From: Liolophura sinensis | Taxonomy: Eukaryota > Mollusca > Polyplacophora > Chitonida > Chitonidae | Assembly: GCF_032854445.1 (NCBI RefSeq) | Contig: NC_088302.1 | Coordinates: 37,578,191 to 37,642,190, forward strand | DNA: 64,000 nt | Direction of reading: 5' to 3' | Part shown: positions 49,699 to 62,102 of the stretch, piece by piece | How the letters are laid out: every line of letters begins with the position of its first letter | How positions within the stretch are numbered: the first letter of the stretch is position 1 | Notes under the pieces: model-generated | What the model was told of the DNA's origin: nothing | What the model saw: the letters and a program-made list of their open reading frames with translations, nothing else | Database searches by the model: none | Program-made: the position numbers and the translations under genes

Positions 49699-52315
49699 TG
49701 TGTAACCGCAATATAGGGATAAGCACCAAACCAGGGCAAATTTTGTCCTTGCGGTAGCGAGCGTGTGGGGGGTTGATCGTATAATGGACGATTTGCCCAT
49801 ATATAAAACCGCGTATACTTAACCCTAGGATCAGCAGACAGTCTCCGCAGGGGGGACGAGTCTAAACGCGGATGGGGGACGCGCGATGTTGGCTTATTAA
49901 ATCAGGACTCTCACTTTCAAGAAATAGACAGGATTCAGCATCCATTAGGTGAATGGCGCAGTGCCCCCCGTTAACGCGTAATGACAGCTGGGTGGAGGCA
50001 CTAATTCCTGCCCCCGAAATCGCTTTCAGGTTTACTAATCTGTACCTCACATTTGGATCAGCTAATGGCGGGCTGTCATCCGAAGGTGTTGTATGGAGAG
50101 CAGCTACCGCCTGATTTTACCGTTAGGCCGCTCTTTGCTTTGGCAGCCGATATTGAGGGTAACTGATTCCGCTACTGATTCTGCCACTGACTTTAGGTAT
50201 CCTGATGTGACAGGTGCCTTAAGAGCCATATAATATTTCAGAGTACCCCTGTTATGTTTGGTGATATAAAACCAAAGCTAAACGCTTTTCCACTACGACC
50301 AAGGTCACATCTGGAAATGATACCTCGTATCTAATCCTAGTCTAACCTTTTGAAGTAGAATATGAAAGCCCTTGTTCTTAAAGTATGAAATTAATCGTAT
50401 TCATCTCTATGCTTGGCACAAAGGCATATCTTATGGCTGCGTAATCCTCTGTAATATCATTGCAGGAAACTTTGTTATCCCCAGAGTGTTGCCTAACACC
50501 GAATATCCCCTCAAAGTACCCTAACCATTAACGGAGCACGCAGTTTTAAAACCGGGTCTGATGTCAAAAGCGAAAACTAATTTTGGTAATAGCATCGTGA
50601 AAGTTAGCTGATTCTAACCAGCATAAACGGAATGGTTCTGGCTCAGACTTGTTCGGTGAAATAAAATGGCGTAAGTTTTACATCCTTATCCACACATTGC
50701 CTCGGTAAAACTTACACAAAGCGCCCATCTCAGTTGATCGTTATAAAGTCCTTACTTCCACTGGTGAACGCGTAATGACGATGCGAAAATAATAAGATAC
50801 GGACAAAAGAGTGTCGTATTGATCAGCAACTAATTGAAAAATTATTTCCAATTAATCGAGAGTGTATCTTTTATCAGAAATCCCCAATTTTCTCATGTTT
50901 GGGCGTGCCAAATCTTTATTTTCTTTCACGCTTGGTGCCCGTCGTCTTTGGGGTAGTTGCCGGCTGTCACAGTAATATCACGCAATCAGCTAGTTCAGCC
51001 ACGTGATTGATGAAAACCACGAGAACAAATGTCAAAGGTTGCTTCAAAGGCGCCCCCCTTGGTTTGACCGTTGCCGTGGAGGCGCGTGCTCCAAGAGTCC
51101 GTAGCATCGAGATAGCCAGTAAAGTGAGTCGCCGGGTGCGAGCATCTAGAAACCTTCTACCCTAATCGCCATGTCGAAAATTTCAGGTGGCTGTTCTCTG
51201 CTTCCGAATTGAATTAGCATCCAATTTCTCCCAAGTCATTTTCACCAGCGGTTGTGTATAACATTAGCATCGATTTTCCATTAGACAATAGTTTACTGTG
51301 TCCAGGCTGGATATAATCAGATTTGGAGGTAGGGAAAATACGATGACCCACCCGTCACCTAATTGGTTTCCATTCGGAATTGACCTTACATCATGGGGAA
51401 CAGCATTATCAGTCTCGAAGCCTATATGCACGTATTAGGAAATCTTACATCATTCTGTTCTTAGTGCCCAAATTGATGTCATTTATCATAACGAAAGTAG
51501 GAATGGTGGATGTAGGACTGGTTGGATAAGCTCAGCAGAGACATCAGTATCGACCATTGCAGTGGGAAAATTTTAACAGTTGAACCAAATGGCTGATTAC
51601 CAAACTATAGCAGATAAAATATGATATTTAGTTTGGCTGTCTTAAATTATTAATTTTTATTAATATGATTTTGGGGTACGTCTTGCAGATATTACCTCTA
51701 CTACCATCACAGCTGACCACACTGTATACACGATTTCAGCATACAAAATGAGTTCTATAGGCTATTATTCAGCTTAAGCGTGAGGGGCACAACGGTGGAT
51801 ACCGATCACGTTCTGAGTTCAGACGCCCACGTGCTCAAGGCTGAACTGTTACTATGTTCGTAGTGACATCAGATGGTCGTGTTATCATATCTTTCATATG
51901 TTAGAACGTTCGCAATATTAAAATAAATTTAGCAAACGTTATTTTCAGATACAAACAAACTAATAACGACACAAAATACTCACAACCTTGCATGTTGCAT
52001 ATTCTATTAAGTGAGCAATGTAGGAGATAAGAGTACAGAACCACAGACTTGAATTACAAACTTGACCTAACATTTTCCGGACTTCTGATTTTCAAGCAGA
52101 CGTGTAGGTTTAAAGAATATCATTCACCGAAATGAAATAAATATCTTTGAAATTCAAAGAAAAAGGAGTAATCTTTCTTCAATAAATAAGAAATGAATTT
52201 AGAACGAAAATAAAGAATACGTAAGGATTTCATGACCGTCACGACGACCGGACTTCCTTAGAGTCGTAATATGATATGCTGAAAAGGGCTCTCAGTGATA
52301 GATTCCTATTATATT

Positions 52316-52342
52316 AATATATATTCCTGTGGAATATATATT
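52316..52342. repeat. 12-bp stem hairpin
   Basis: Perfect inverted repeat AATATATATTCC / GGAATATATATT with a TGT loop, immediately left of a SINE fragment. AT-rich; could extrude as a cruciform. Confidence 0.7.
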
Positions 52343-52360
52343 TTACGTGCTTATTTCTTC

Positions 52361-52447
52361 ATTTATTTGATTGGTGTTTCACACCGCACTCAAAACCTAT
52401 TTCTCTTATACGACAGCAGCCAGCCTTATAATTGGAGGAAATCTGGC
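52361..52447 (-). mobile_element. SINE 3' fragment
   Basis: Plus strand ATTTGATTGGTGTTTCACAC, then CGCACTCAAAACCTATTTCT and ACGACAGCAGCCAGCC. Reverse copy, body truncated. A strong AT hairpin lies just to its left. Confidence 0.65.
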
Positions 52448-54439
52448 AGAGCAAGCGGAATTTTTTTGTGATCTCATATTATGACACTGTGATAAAAAAA
52501 AAATGCTCTAGGATCAGTTTACTTTAGATTTGTTCAAATGATTTTGTGAATTAAGTCGATGATTAAACAAGCAGAAGTTTGAGTTGATCAATAATTGGCT
52601 TTCAGGTCATATCGTAAAATCTCTACATAATGATAAATCCATCCTATAATCTGGCGTCTTATGAATACGGGTTTAGCTTTCCTCTCGAAGTTTTATTTGA
52701 ACTTTATCCTGGAAATATCGACCTATGTACAAGCAAAGCCATCGACCTTTCCCAACAATAGGGAATTTTCGAACATAATGAGAACAGAGTGACGTCCCTT
52801 TGTGGCCTATTGTCAATATGTCAGTATGAATACATTTATATTCTCATCATGTAACAGCCTAACCATTTAAATACATAATTCATAATGCTTGTTTATCATT
52901 TTTAGTACACACACCTCCATGTTAAACCAAACTGAGTTCCCGCTCTCATGCTGCAAAGGGACACCACCAAGTCGCAAGGGACAGCACTTTGCACTCTCAA
53001 TTCTCTAACGCAGAAAGCATGGTATCTCAAGCACGAATGCCATTCTATTATCACCATACATATTCAACTTTGAAACTTGGGAATTTTATAAGCTATTGTG
53101 TGCACAACACTTACACATTGCACAGTTGAGACTGTTGTTTGCTTTCAACTTGTTTCAACATCTTCGTGCAGGCACCAATATATCTGGCAAGTCTATCAGC
53201 AGTTGTAACGTTAAACGTGGTGGGTAGGGATTGCGTGTTGTCCAATTTTTGCATCGAGGTCTCTTGCTTTTTTGTTTAACCTAAGTGTTTTGGATTTTAA
53301 AACTTTATAATTACTAGCTAATGGTGTGATTCAGCAGAGCGCTGGGAGTTACCGGCAAGGCAAAAGCCACTTGGGAACACTCTCTCTGGGGTAAAGGCAT
53401 CAACAATCGAGGCGTAATTGAAAGCTTTAGTCAAGTGTCATTAGCTTCGGAGTGCTCCCGGTGGATCTAATATTGCCTGCAAATGCAGCAAGCCAAGCGA
53501 CCATTTCCCCTACATCACACAAGCCTGTACTGGCCAGATCACAGGGACAGATTCTCAGGCCAGCTGAACAATATTAACCGTTATCATGTCACGTACGCGA
53601 CCTGCTCTTAAACCAGCCAATTGGACAATAAAACAGACATTTTCAGAGGGTTCGCGGCACCGGTCTCAGTCGGTCTTCTTAGTTTGTCCAGTCATGTCCT
53701 CTATAGAATCTTACCCCAATGTCAACACTGGCAAACAACAATTTGTTTGAGTATTTTCGCAGTTATTTAGCTGTGAGCTTACACTATGCAATCTCACAGC
53801 AGCACATGGAAACGATCGCAACCTTATTTGATCTTTTCCTTTTGATGTACAATTCAACGAATAAATTAGATGAACAGTCGAAACCATGTCAAATATCTAA
53901 CAACACTCTGCTAATGTTTGCGCATTGTTCAAACGCGCCTTACTGCTTTGATGATTAACTGTGTTCTGCTAGAAGTTTCACTGATTGACCGTGCCAAAGT
54001 AGTATGTGACCCATCAACACTGATAACGGAGATATTTCAACATTTGTATCCGGTATAAAAATTGCGCAACGGAAAGCACATGGAAACATTTCCACACACC
54101 CGGATAAGAACACAAGACCCTTAGTGGTTGTGTAGGTTTGCTTTTTAACCCTTTACATGAACAGTTAGTATAAAACCCTGAATGAGGTAAGTTGTCTCGG
54201 TAAAATGTTACCATTTGTCAGCTATCACACCGTCGTCGCTTCTCTGGTTTTACTCAACTTGCGTGTGTAGTGTTATGTCATGACAAGGTAAATGCGCTGA
54301 TCTCATTTTCATGTTAAAACATTAAATTTCGATGACAACTTCTGGATAGTGTCCTCCAAAACTGACTACTGTCTAGTCCAGGTCAAATGACCCAGGAGAA
54401 CGGTGATAATCTTTAAAATAATAACAAAAAACTTCAGAG

Positions 54440-54795
54440 CTACAGTCACAACAATTGACATCCAAAGGCTTCAAAATAACAGAGTTGAAGCCTGATTCTC
54501 AAAGACCTCAGAACAACCTGAATCATAGCATCACCAAGGCTTCAAGACAACATTCGCAAGGACTGATAACCAAAGGCTTCAGGACAAAATTCGCAAGGAC
54601 TGATTACCGAAGGCTAACAACATTGTCAAGGATTGATAATCAAAAACTTCAGAGCATCCACAAAGACTGAAAAGAACTCAGAAATAAATTTTCTGATTCC
54701 AAAGACTTCGAAACAACAATCATCAAGACAGTCTGCCGAAGGCCTCAGAACAACATTCGTAAGGACTGATAACCAAAAGCTTCAGATCAAGCATT
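54440..54795. repeat. Tandem array, unit about 37 bp
   Basis: Diverged units with core CAACATTCGCAAGGACTGAT followed by AACCAAAGGCTTCA. About nine copies. The two plus-strand frames across it are repeat-driven. Confidence 0.8.
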
Positions 54796-57700
54796 GTTTT
54801 CTTCTTCTTACAAATTCATTACCTTTTATATCATTGCATATTCAATAATTCAATACCATACAATATTCTTTTTGGTGCTGACCTAATAGTTAAGAGAAAT
54901 GTATTCATGCATTAGATCAATCTATTAAAACAAAAACTTACTTTGTGGAATTCGCATATTTTTGACAAAATAATCAGCTAGCTAGTAATATTTAGCTTAC
55001 ACACGAAATGGTTGGTTTCGGAAGGCTAAGGTGTGTCAATATTACCCTTTAACCTTACAAAAAAGTGTTGTATAATGACAGTTGTTTTATGTTATTACCT
55101 TGAATATCTTCCAAAACTGCTTTTTGGAGTTGACTTTCATGGCCGGGGCATATGGCTAAATATTAATGTTATTCTTATCAATTTTAAGCAGTCCACAATT
55201 CAACAGTCAGTCTAGGAGAAAGATCACTGCTTTTTTGAAAAAATTTCCATAGTTTTACGTGAGCAAGTTTCTCATGAGAACATAAATTGAGACTGCCATG
55301 ATCTTAAAATGCCAACGATTTTGACCATTTTAACTGGCTATTGGCATCCATCACGGTGGCTCCTTTCAAGGGGAAGCGCAAAGCAATAGTTTGACGAGAA
55401 TCAATACATCATACCTAACAAAAACCGCTTCAGTGTCTCTACATACCGGCGCTGTTATCTGCGAATATTTGACTTGCCTATACTTTTGTGAGCGTGGCCT
55501 GTTTCCACAAGTGCCTATGACAGATTTGGTGTGAAAAAAGAAGCTCTACAAAGGGAGAACACTTATAGAGGAGCGCAATTTTGATCCTTCATTTAGTTTA
55601 TACGTTCTTCTCACACAAATGGCAGTGGACATGTGGAGAATTTTATAGTCAACATCAACTCATGATTTCATCAGTTGGCCGAATCGCCTCGTGGTCCAAC
55701 AACAAGAGTTCCATTTAATGTCCGTCTGAGACAAACATACCTAACCATTCTTGTTACAGCCTTCAGCAAATTAACATTAAAGATCATCCATATTTATAAT
55801 AACTGAACTTATCATTCAAATCAACTGTATCACAACTCCCTGATTTTACATTTATTTACCATTTCACCATGAATTTATTAAAAATAGATGCTTATATACA
55901 TTGCAGAAAGATGGATAATGGCGTTGTTTAAGTCACTAAAACTTGTTCTTGTATTTGTTATGCTTTTATTAGGTAAACATATCTGAATGTGAAAAATTGT
56001 TATAAGTACATCTTCTTGATAAAAATACAATGTCAAAAAGACCTATTCCTTGCCATAGGCATCTCGCATGGCTCTTATCTGTGGGCGCCGCGCATCGGTA
56101 ATGTTTTCAACAGGTCTTCTGGGTAATCCTTAAACCCTACAGGTCGGTCAACTAAGACCAGCGAGTAGTTTTGGTGCGGCAATAAAACAAAGACATAAAC
56201 GAGGAAGGATTGGCTTCATGTGTCCATTCGGGTGGCTATCTGTCTTCATTGACGGCGGCGAGAATCACATTGGACTTTAAAACAAATAGTCCTAATTTAA
56301 ATTTCAGGAGAAGTGTTCACATCCTAGCAGAACGTAATGCTTTTATCCACTCCCCACCGTGGCAGCTCGGAATACATTTGAGTGATTAAGCTAAGGTCGG
56401 CGTCGATTCACGCTCGCACTGTGGCAACCCGGGCTGATCTTGTACATGGACAAACCCGGTTCAGACTGAGAACTGAAAACGCAGTTTCCACAAAACCCAA
56501 GGATTGATCTCATTCTGTGCCTTGGCCATCCACAGATTTGTTCTCTAGTCAGAGGTTAATTGGCTTGCAACGCTCAAGAATAGTTATAGCGTCATTACCT
56601 CCCGGATTGCTTTGTCCTAAATGACACGTTGTTTACCAAAACATTCATCAAAGACTAAGACCTGATTTATCTGCATCATGCCATGGATATGTGTACATTT
56701 GTCTGCATTATGCCACGGATATGCGTACATTTATCTGTATTAAGTCTTTGAAATAAAATTGGTAGCAACGAACTACGCTTGACTGAGAAAATTAGCATTT
56801 AACAACCGGGCGTGTACATCGGTTAATTTCATCTGAGACATATTAAGCCTACCCAAGAACACAGAAAATAAATTGCGGACGAAAGCAAACAAAAGTTTCA
56901 AAGCTGTAAATAGGTCCAACAAGGCGTTAAATAATAGGAAATAACTAGATATTTGATTCATGTATCTAAATGAACTGTACATTTTTATATCAGGCCTTCC
57001 ATGACAATTTACGCCTTGATTCATGTTTTAGATGCATTTTTCTATGAAAGAAAAAGAAAAAGAAAATTTGTCATTTATACATGACTTCATTTCGAGCTAA
57101 TGCACACATCTACCTTGATGAACACGTGTATTTGTGATGAAAAACGATAACCTTGAGGGCGCCTGGTCGATTTGTCCAATTTTAACCGGTGCGTAATATT
57201 CTAATATTAAGCATTTGAAATAGATCTGATGACGTGTAGGGCTGCATAACCTCAACCAGACTTTTTGCTGGAACTTTTGTTTGTTCAAATATAATTGTGC
57301 TAAAAGTTCAGTTTCTGCTACATTGACAGCGCCACTTGATTAAAATAAATACAGTCAACCATATTCCAGGAAATCGCCATAAACCTCTTCCTGACTGTCA
57401 AATGGCAATCATTCGCGTATGTCTTTGTTGCTCATGCATGTTTTTCTGTTTTTTGCCCAACTTATGTTTTTCCATTCCTATGTTTTTTCTATATACCACT
57501 TATTCAAGCCTAAATATGGCTGTTAGCTCTAATTTGTCCGATTGCTGGTTGTAAATGAGTTACGTCAGTGTTCGCTCTGAGCGTGGTATTCCAAAGTAGC
57601 TTTATTGCTGTATGGCATCCATTTTTTACATGTAATATTAGGTTGATTTACTATCAGATTTACAAAATCCATATGTTTCTGATCATTGTAAAATGTTGCA

Positions 57701-58009
57701 TCGTTTTGTTACAGATTAGATATAATCATAACAGCATGAGCATCAGGCTACATAAACCTATATGAAAATTGCTATATCTGGCGATTTCAGTTAAAGTCAG
57801 ACTGCAGGGAGAAGCCAACTACGATTTGTTTAGTTTCATATTTATTAGCTGCTTTTTATTTTCTGTCTCCTTAATAGGTATTAAAATTCTAATGTGCATT
57901 TCGTTCAGATACTAAATACAAGACTTGGTTCACCCATAATCATCCAATTGTTCAATGATGTAGTTAAACATTTCAAATTTTTAATACATTCATAGTGATG
58001 TTGTAGTAG

Positions 58010-58655
58010 CATTGTAACATATCTGATGAAACCACGTCTGATGGTTTGCTCTGATAGATATCCAGTTGTAATGACGTGAAACAATTCCTGACGAGTTTCT
58101 CCGCATAATAGATATACCGTGATGCTGTTGTAATAAGGCGAAACCATGCCTGACAGTTTGCTCTGATGGACATAGAGAAGTGTTGTAATAAGGTGAAACC
58201 ATGCCTGACGGTTTGCTCTAATTGACATAGTGGTATTGTAATATGGTGAAACCATGCCAGATAGTTTGTTCAGATGCACATGGGGAAGTGCTGTAATAAG
58301 GTAAAACCATGCCTGGTGGTTTGCTCTGATGGACATAGAGAAGTGTTGTAATAAGGTGAAACTATGCCTGCTGGTTTGCTCTGATGAACATAGAAAAGTG
58401 TTGTAAAATGGTGAAACCATACCTCATGGTTTGCTCTGATGGACATAGAGAAGTGTTGTAATAAGCTGAAACAATGTCTGACGGTTTACTTTGATGAACA
58501 TAGAGAAGTGTTGTAAAACGGTGAAACCATGCCTGATGGTTTGCTCTGATGGATATAGAGAAGTGTTTTAAAACGGTGAAACCACGCCTGATGGTTTGCT
58601 TTGATGGACATAGAGAAGTGTTGTAATAAGGTGAAACCATGCCCAATGGCTCCCA
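58010..58655. repeat. 55-bp tandem array
   Basis: About eleven units of 55 bp, core GGTGAAACCATGCCTGATGG and TTTGCTCTGATGGACATAGAG. The spacing of 55 is exact between consecutive TAGAGAAGTG anchors at 58446, 58501 and 58556. Because 55 is not a multiple of three, minus-strand frames such as 57905-58420 cycle through all three readings of the unit. Confidence 0.92.
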
Positions 58656-58925
58656 GTGGTATTGTAATAACTTCATATCATGCCTGATGATTTCCAGTCA
58701 CGTTGTAATAACTTCATATCATGTCTGATGGTTTCTATTGATCTTGTAATTACTTCATATCATGTCTGATGGTTTCTAGTGGTCTTGTAATAACTTCATA
58801 TCATGTCTGATGGTTTCTAGTGGTCTTGTAATAACTTCATATCATGTCTGATGGTTTTTTGTGGTCTTGTAATTACTTTATATCATGTCTGATGGTTTCT
58901 AGTGGTCTTGTAATAACGCCAAGCT
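58656..58925. repeat. 41-bp tandem array
   Basis: About six units of 41 bp, core CTTGTAATAACTTCATATCA and TGTCTGATGGTTTCTAGTGGT. Anchors at 58743, 58784 and 58825 confirm the period. It directly follows the 55-bp array and shares the CTGATGGTTT core, suggesting that one array arose from the other. Confidence 0.92.
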
Positions 58926-59301
58926 GTGTCTTATGCAACCCTCTGACACTTATGCCTGTGGTGTTCTAGCTGATGGTGTGCTCCTATAACTATCTGGCGT
59001 CGTTGCGAAGATGTCTGATGGTGTTCTTCTGTAGCTAGCAGCAGTGTACAATAAAATAGAACCATATCAATCTCTCTGAACCTGAATCAAATGTTGTTTT
59101 TGGCAAACGCAGCTTAACCTAGCGTTGTGTATTCGGGTTATTTAGTGCCACTGTTTGTCTGCCATTTCTTTTAAGATATTTTTGCCACAGGCTGCGCTAT
59201 ATGAAACGGCGCCTTAATAAATTCTGTCCTACTTTATCTGCTTTGTAAGTAATCACAAACTTGAACATTATATTTCGCCTTTCTGTTTTCTTTCCTTACA
59301 G

Positions 59302-59550
59302 TGTGCTCGTTGATGTCGCACGGTGTATTCAGCCTGTTTGGCGTGACTAAGTCCGGTTCGGTTAATGCAGCTCAGTCTATCAGCCAGGCCCTGCACATGC
59401 CCTTCATCACTCCCAGCCTGGCACGAGGCACTGCGGATGACCTGTACCAGTATGAGATCAATATGTACCCGTCCTACATAGAGGCCATTGTAGACATTAT
59501 CAATTATTATAAGTGGGGAAAAGTTTACTACGTGTATGACTCGGATGATG
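59302..59550 (+). CDS. AMPA-like ionotropic glutamate receptor, gene 2, exon 3 (ATD lobe 1)
   Basis: A 249-nt exon with a pyrimidine-rich acceptor (TTTCCTTACAG) and donor GTGAGT, phase 1 entry and exit. The translation contains CSLMSHGVFSLFGVT, then SVNAAQSISQALHMPFITPSL and YPSYIEAIVDIINYYKWGKV, ending VYDSDDG. These are ATD landmarks: the conserved Cys (one half of the ATD disulfide in the family), the GVFxxFG strand, the helix preceding PFITPS, the YYKW segment before the second lobe, and the YDSD-G motif characteristic of AMPA receptors. The match to AMPA-type rather than kainate-type (which have VYDDSTG) is the main reason for the subclass call. It is the best-conserved piece in the window. 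Distinct tandem arrays lie immediately upstream, ending about 370 bp before the acceptor. Confidence 0.95.
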
Positions 59551-60073
59551 GTGAGTCCTTGTGCATTTATGAGTAAATGTTGATTCTTTGTTGTTCCCCA
59601 GCAGTTTTGCCATCAACCAAGAGACGCCGTTGACACTGGCGAGACCCATTTTCGAAGTATCCACTAACACCAAAACTAAAAGAAAACGTGTAACACAAAT
59701 AATACGGATCTGTTTTTGAAATACACAATCACTTCCAAACCCAAATAAACATGTAGTACGAATAAAGGGCATAAATTTAGCATAAAAACTCCTATAAGAG
59801 AAACTTTTAATGACAACAGTGAAATTTTTATTTCATCAACGAACTCCAAAGTAAAACGAACATAGCATACTTTTAAAAAGACATATATATCAACAATTCG
59901 TTTGCAAGCGGTACTTTTCTTTAAGTTCTTTTAAGTTTCTTTATGAACATCAAGAATAACTATAATTTGTTAATGGAGTTATATCTAATGTCCCAGATAT
60001 ATCACTTATATGTCTGCGGGTCGTGTTTATACGTGATGGAAACCGCAAGGATTTGACAATTACTTCACAAGCC

Positions 60074-60355
60074 TCCTAATTACTGGGGCCTCAGTGGCTC
60101 AGTTGGTTAGCGCGCTAGCGCAGCCTAATGACCCAGGAGTCTCTCATCAATGCGGTCGCTGTGATTTTAAGTCCAGCTCATGCTGGCTTCCTCTCCGGCC
60201 GTACGTGGGAAGGTATGCAGCAACCTGCGGATGGTCGTGGGTTTCCCCCGGCTGTGCCCGGTTTCCACCCACCATAATGCTGGCCGCAGTCGTATATGTG
60301 AAGTATTCTTGAGTACGGCGTAAAACAACTATCAAATAAATAAATCCTAATTACT
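60074..60355 (+). mobile_element. Intact tRNA-derived SINE with 11-bp target-site duplication
   Basis: Same family as the 11.5-kb copy. The body is 60085-60344 and is flanked by perfect TCCTAATTACT repeats at 60074-60084 and 60345-60355. The head is GGGGCCTCAGTGGCTCAGTT with an A-box at 60095-60106. The B-box region is slightly decayed (GATTTTAAGTCC). The tail ends GAGTACGGCGTAAAACAACT followed by CAAATAAATAAA. It sits in intron 3 of receptor gene 2, in the sense orientation. Confidence 0.9.
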
Positions 60356-60597
60356 AATAAACCGTAGCTGAATCGGTTGTTGTATGAACAAGGTTTTTGT
60401 ATGAATAAGGATTTAGCTGACTGAACCACACAGGGCCCCTAGATTATCTATAAAAGATACATACTAATGAATTTGGTAGGTGACCCTCAAAATCCCGCAC
60501 ACCTGTTCTGTAAGTTGTTTTCTTCTGTTCAATCCGTGGAGTACGCAATACCTAATAGAAATATCCATACTAAAACAGACAAGGAGTGAGGTGCGGG

Positions 60598-60832
60598 TAC
60601 GTGGCCTGGTGTTTAGTGTACTAGTGCAGCACAGTGATCCAGGAGCTTCTCACCAATGCGATCCAGGTCTTGACAGCTTCTTCTCCGGTCGACTTGTGAG
60701 GGTCTTCCAGCAACATGTTGATGGCAGTCGCTCTATCCCGGTGTGGTCACACCATAATGCTGGCCTACGTCGTAAAAGCGGAATATTCTTGAGAACGGCT
60801 TAAAACGTCAGTCAAATAAATGAATAAAGATT
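60598..60832 (+). mobile_element. Diverged full-length SINE
   Basis: Same block order as the intact copies: GATCCAGGAGCTTCTCACCA, then TCTTCTCCGGTCG, CACCATAATGCTGGCC and TATTCTTGAGAACGGCTTAA, ending CAAATAAATGAATAAA. The head and the GTGGGTTTCCC block are strongly mutated. It is older than the neighbouring 60.1-kb copy and has the same orientation. Confidence 0.75.
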
Positions 60833-61429
60833 CACACCAGCCCACACAAGAAATATGTGAGAAATAAATTTGCACTGTATATGCTAAATATATGGCAGCT
60901 GTCAGATTCCAATTATTACGGAGGTCAAATACAAATACCCAAGAGGTTCAGCCCCTCTTTGTTCGTTCCACTTGACTTCGACCAGCGTTTCCTGACTCCA
61001 CGGCCCATAGGGATATATCACGATGCCCTGTGGTCTCTGTTCAGTTACCTTGACCCATAAATCTGACTGAAGTGAAAAATCATTCAAAAAAAAAATGCTT
61101 TGATTCGACATTTGTCCTATTTATTACAGATGGTGGTCCTGTATTTCTAGGGTGCTTGTTAGTTTTTCATGCGTTGCATATGCCGTTGCCTGTGCGCCGA
61201 CATTTTAAATCTATCACTTTATCTGGGTTGTTGACTCACAATATTGACGAGAACAAGTTAGTTCTGGCTCTTGCTTTTTGTCAGACTGTGCTTAGGCTCC
61301 AGTTATTCACTGATGGATTGGATTATTGGTAAAGTGAGATTTCTGAACTTTGGAGAGCGCATGAATTCATTGATTTTATAGAAGGGATTTTTTTTCCTCC
61401 AAAAGAATGTTTTGGACCACGCGTATTAG

Positions 61430-61890
61430 GACGTTTTATACACCATGTGACGTGTACGTGTGCTACAATTGTGTATACAAGAAATGATGCGTGTCTACAT
61501 CAATCTTCTATATTAAATATCAAAGTAGCTTTACTACAATACTACAACAAAATATGATTTTGTATACAAAATGTGATATAGTATAATGATGGATACAAGA
61601 TATCACATGCAATATATCACAATCTTGTATGCGATGTGATGTCTGTTTACGATGATCCGGTATAAGAAATGTCATGTAAATAGTCTACCACAGCCTTGTA
61701 CATGAAATGTGATGTACGTTTGCCACAATCTTGAATACAAATAGCCAATAGTATGAGATATATAGGCGTGGCCTACTACGGTACTGTGTACAAGATGTGA
61801 TGTAGGTTTACTATAATATTGTATGCAATATGCGATTTATATGTAATCTTATACAGTCGTATATACAGGATGTAAGATGCATAGCACATT
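61430..61890. repeat. Degenerate AT-rich tandem array
   Basis: Repeats of the type TTGTATACAAGATGTGATGT followed by AGGTTTACTACAAT, with variable spacing of about 35-40 bp and much decay. Each unit contains a small TTGTATACAA palindrome. It ends about 210 bp before exon 4 of receptor gene 2. Confidence 0.7.
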
Positions 61891-62102
61891 TTTGCACCCA
61901 GTATGTTACTTCTGATAGGTTTTTACGCATCTATCACTTAGTAGAGCAGCCTGGAGAACATGTGTAGTAGAAACACTGGTATGTAAACTTAGCTTACAGG
62001 GCATACTTTCTCTATCCTCTGAAATTAACTGTTTACATGCAATGTTGTCGTTACAGAGCCCAATTTTAGTTACGTGTGTACGCTTTGTCCTTTTCTTTAC
62101 AG

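Larger units (their letters stand above)
42294..59301 (+). other. Intron 2 of receptor gene 2
   Basis: A 17.0-kb intron between the phase-1 donor of exon 2 and the acceptor of exon 3. It contains a poly-C and poly-G pair at 49.4-49.7 kb, a hairpin plus SINE fragment at 52.3-52.45 kb, and tandem arrays at 54.4-54.8, 58.0-58.65 and 58.65-58.93 kb. The stretches 42.3-49.4, 49.9-52.3, 52.5-54.4 and 54.8-58.0 kb have no recognised feature. Parts around 50.9-51.3, 53.3-53.6 and 56.0-56.6 kb are GC-richer unique blocks. Confidence 0.75.
59551..62102 (+). other. Intron 3 of receptor gene 2
   Basis: A 2.55-kb intron with GTGAGT donor and TTTACAG acceptor, phase 1. It contains one intact SINE (60085-60344), one diverged SINE (about 60598-60830) and a degenerate AT-rich tandem array (about 61430-61890). 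No other coding segment is recognisable. Confidence 0.85.

Noticed and set aside
49338-49739. 133-codon minus-strand frame, proline- and glycine-rich
   Set aside because: It is produced by the poly-C and poly-G tracts.
57905-58676. Minus-strand frames of 171 and 104 codons
   Set aside because: They are translations of the 55-bp tandem array, with the same unit cycling through three frames.
58010-58925. CRISPR-like regular repeats
   Set aside because: These are contiguous tandem repeats without unique spacers, in an animal genome.
60094-60312. Plus-strand frame MAQLVSALAQPNDPG and similar frames at 11.5 and 36.7 kb
   Set aside because: They are translations of the SINE head and body, repeated wherever the element occurs.
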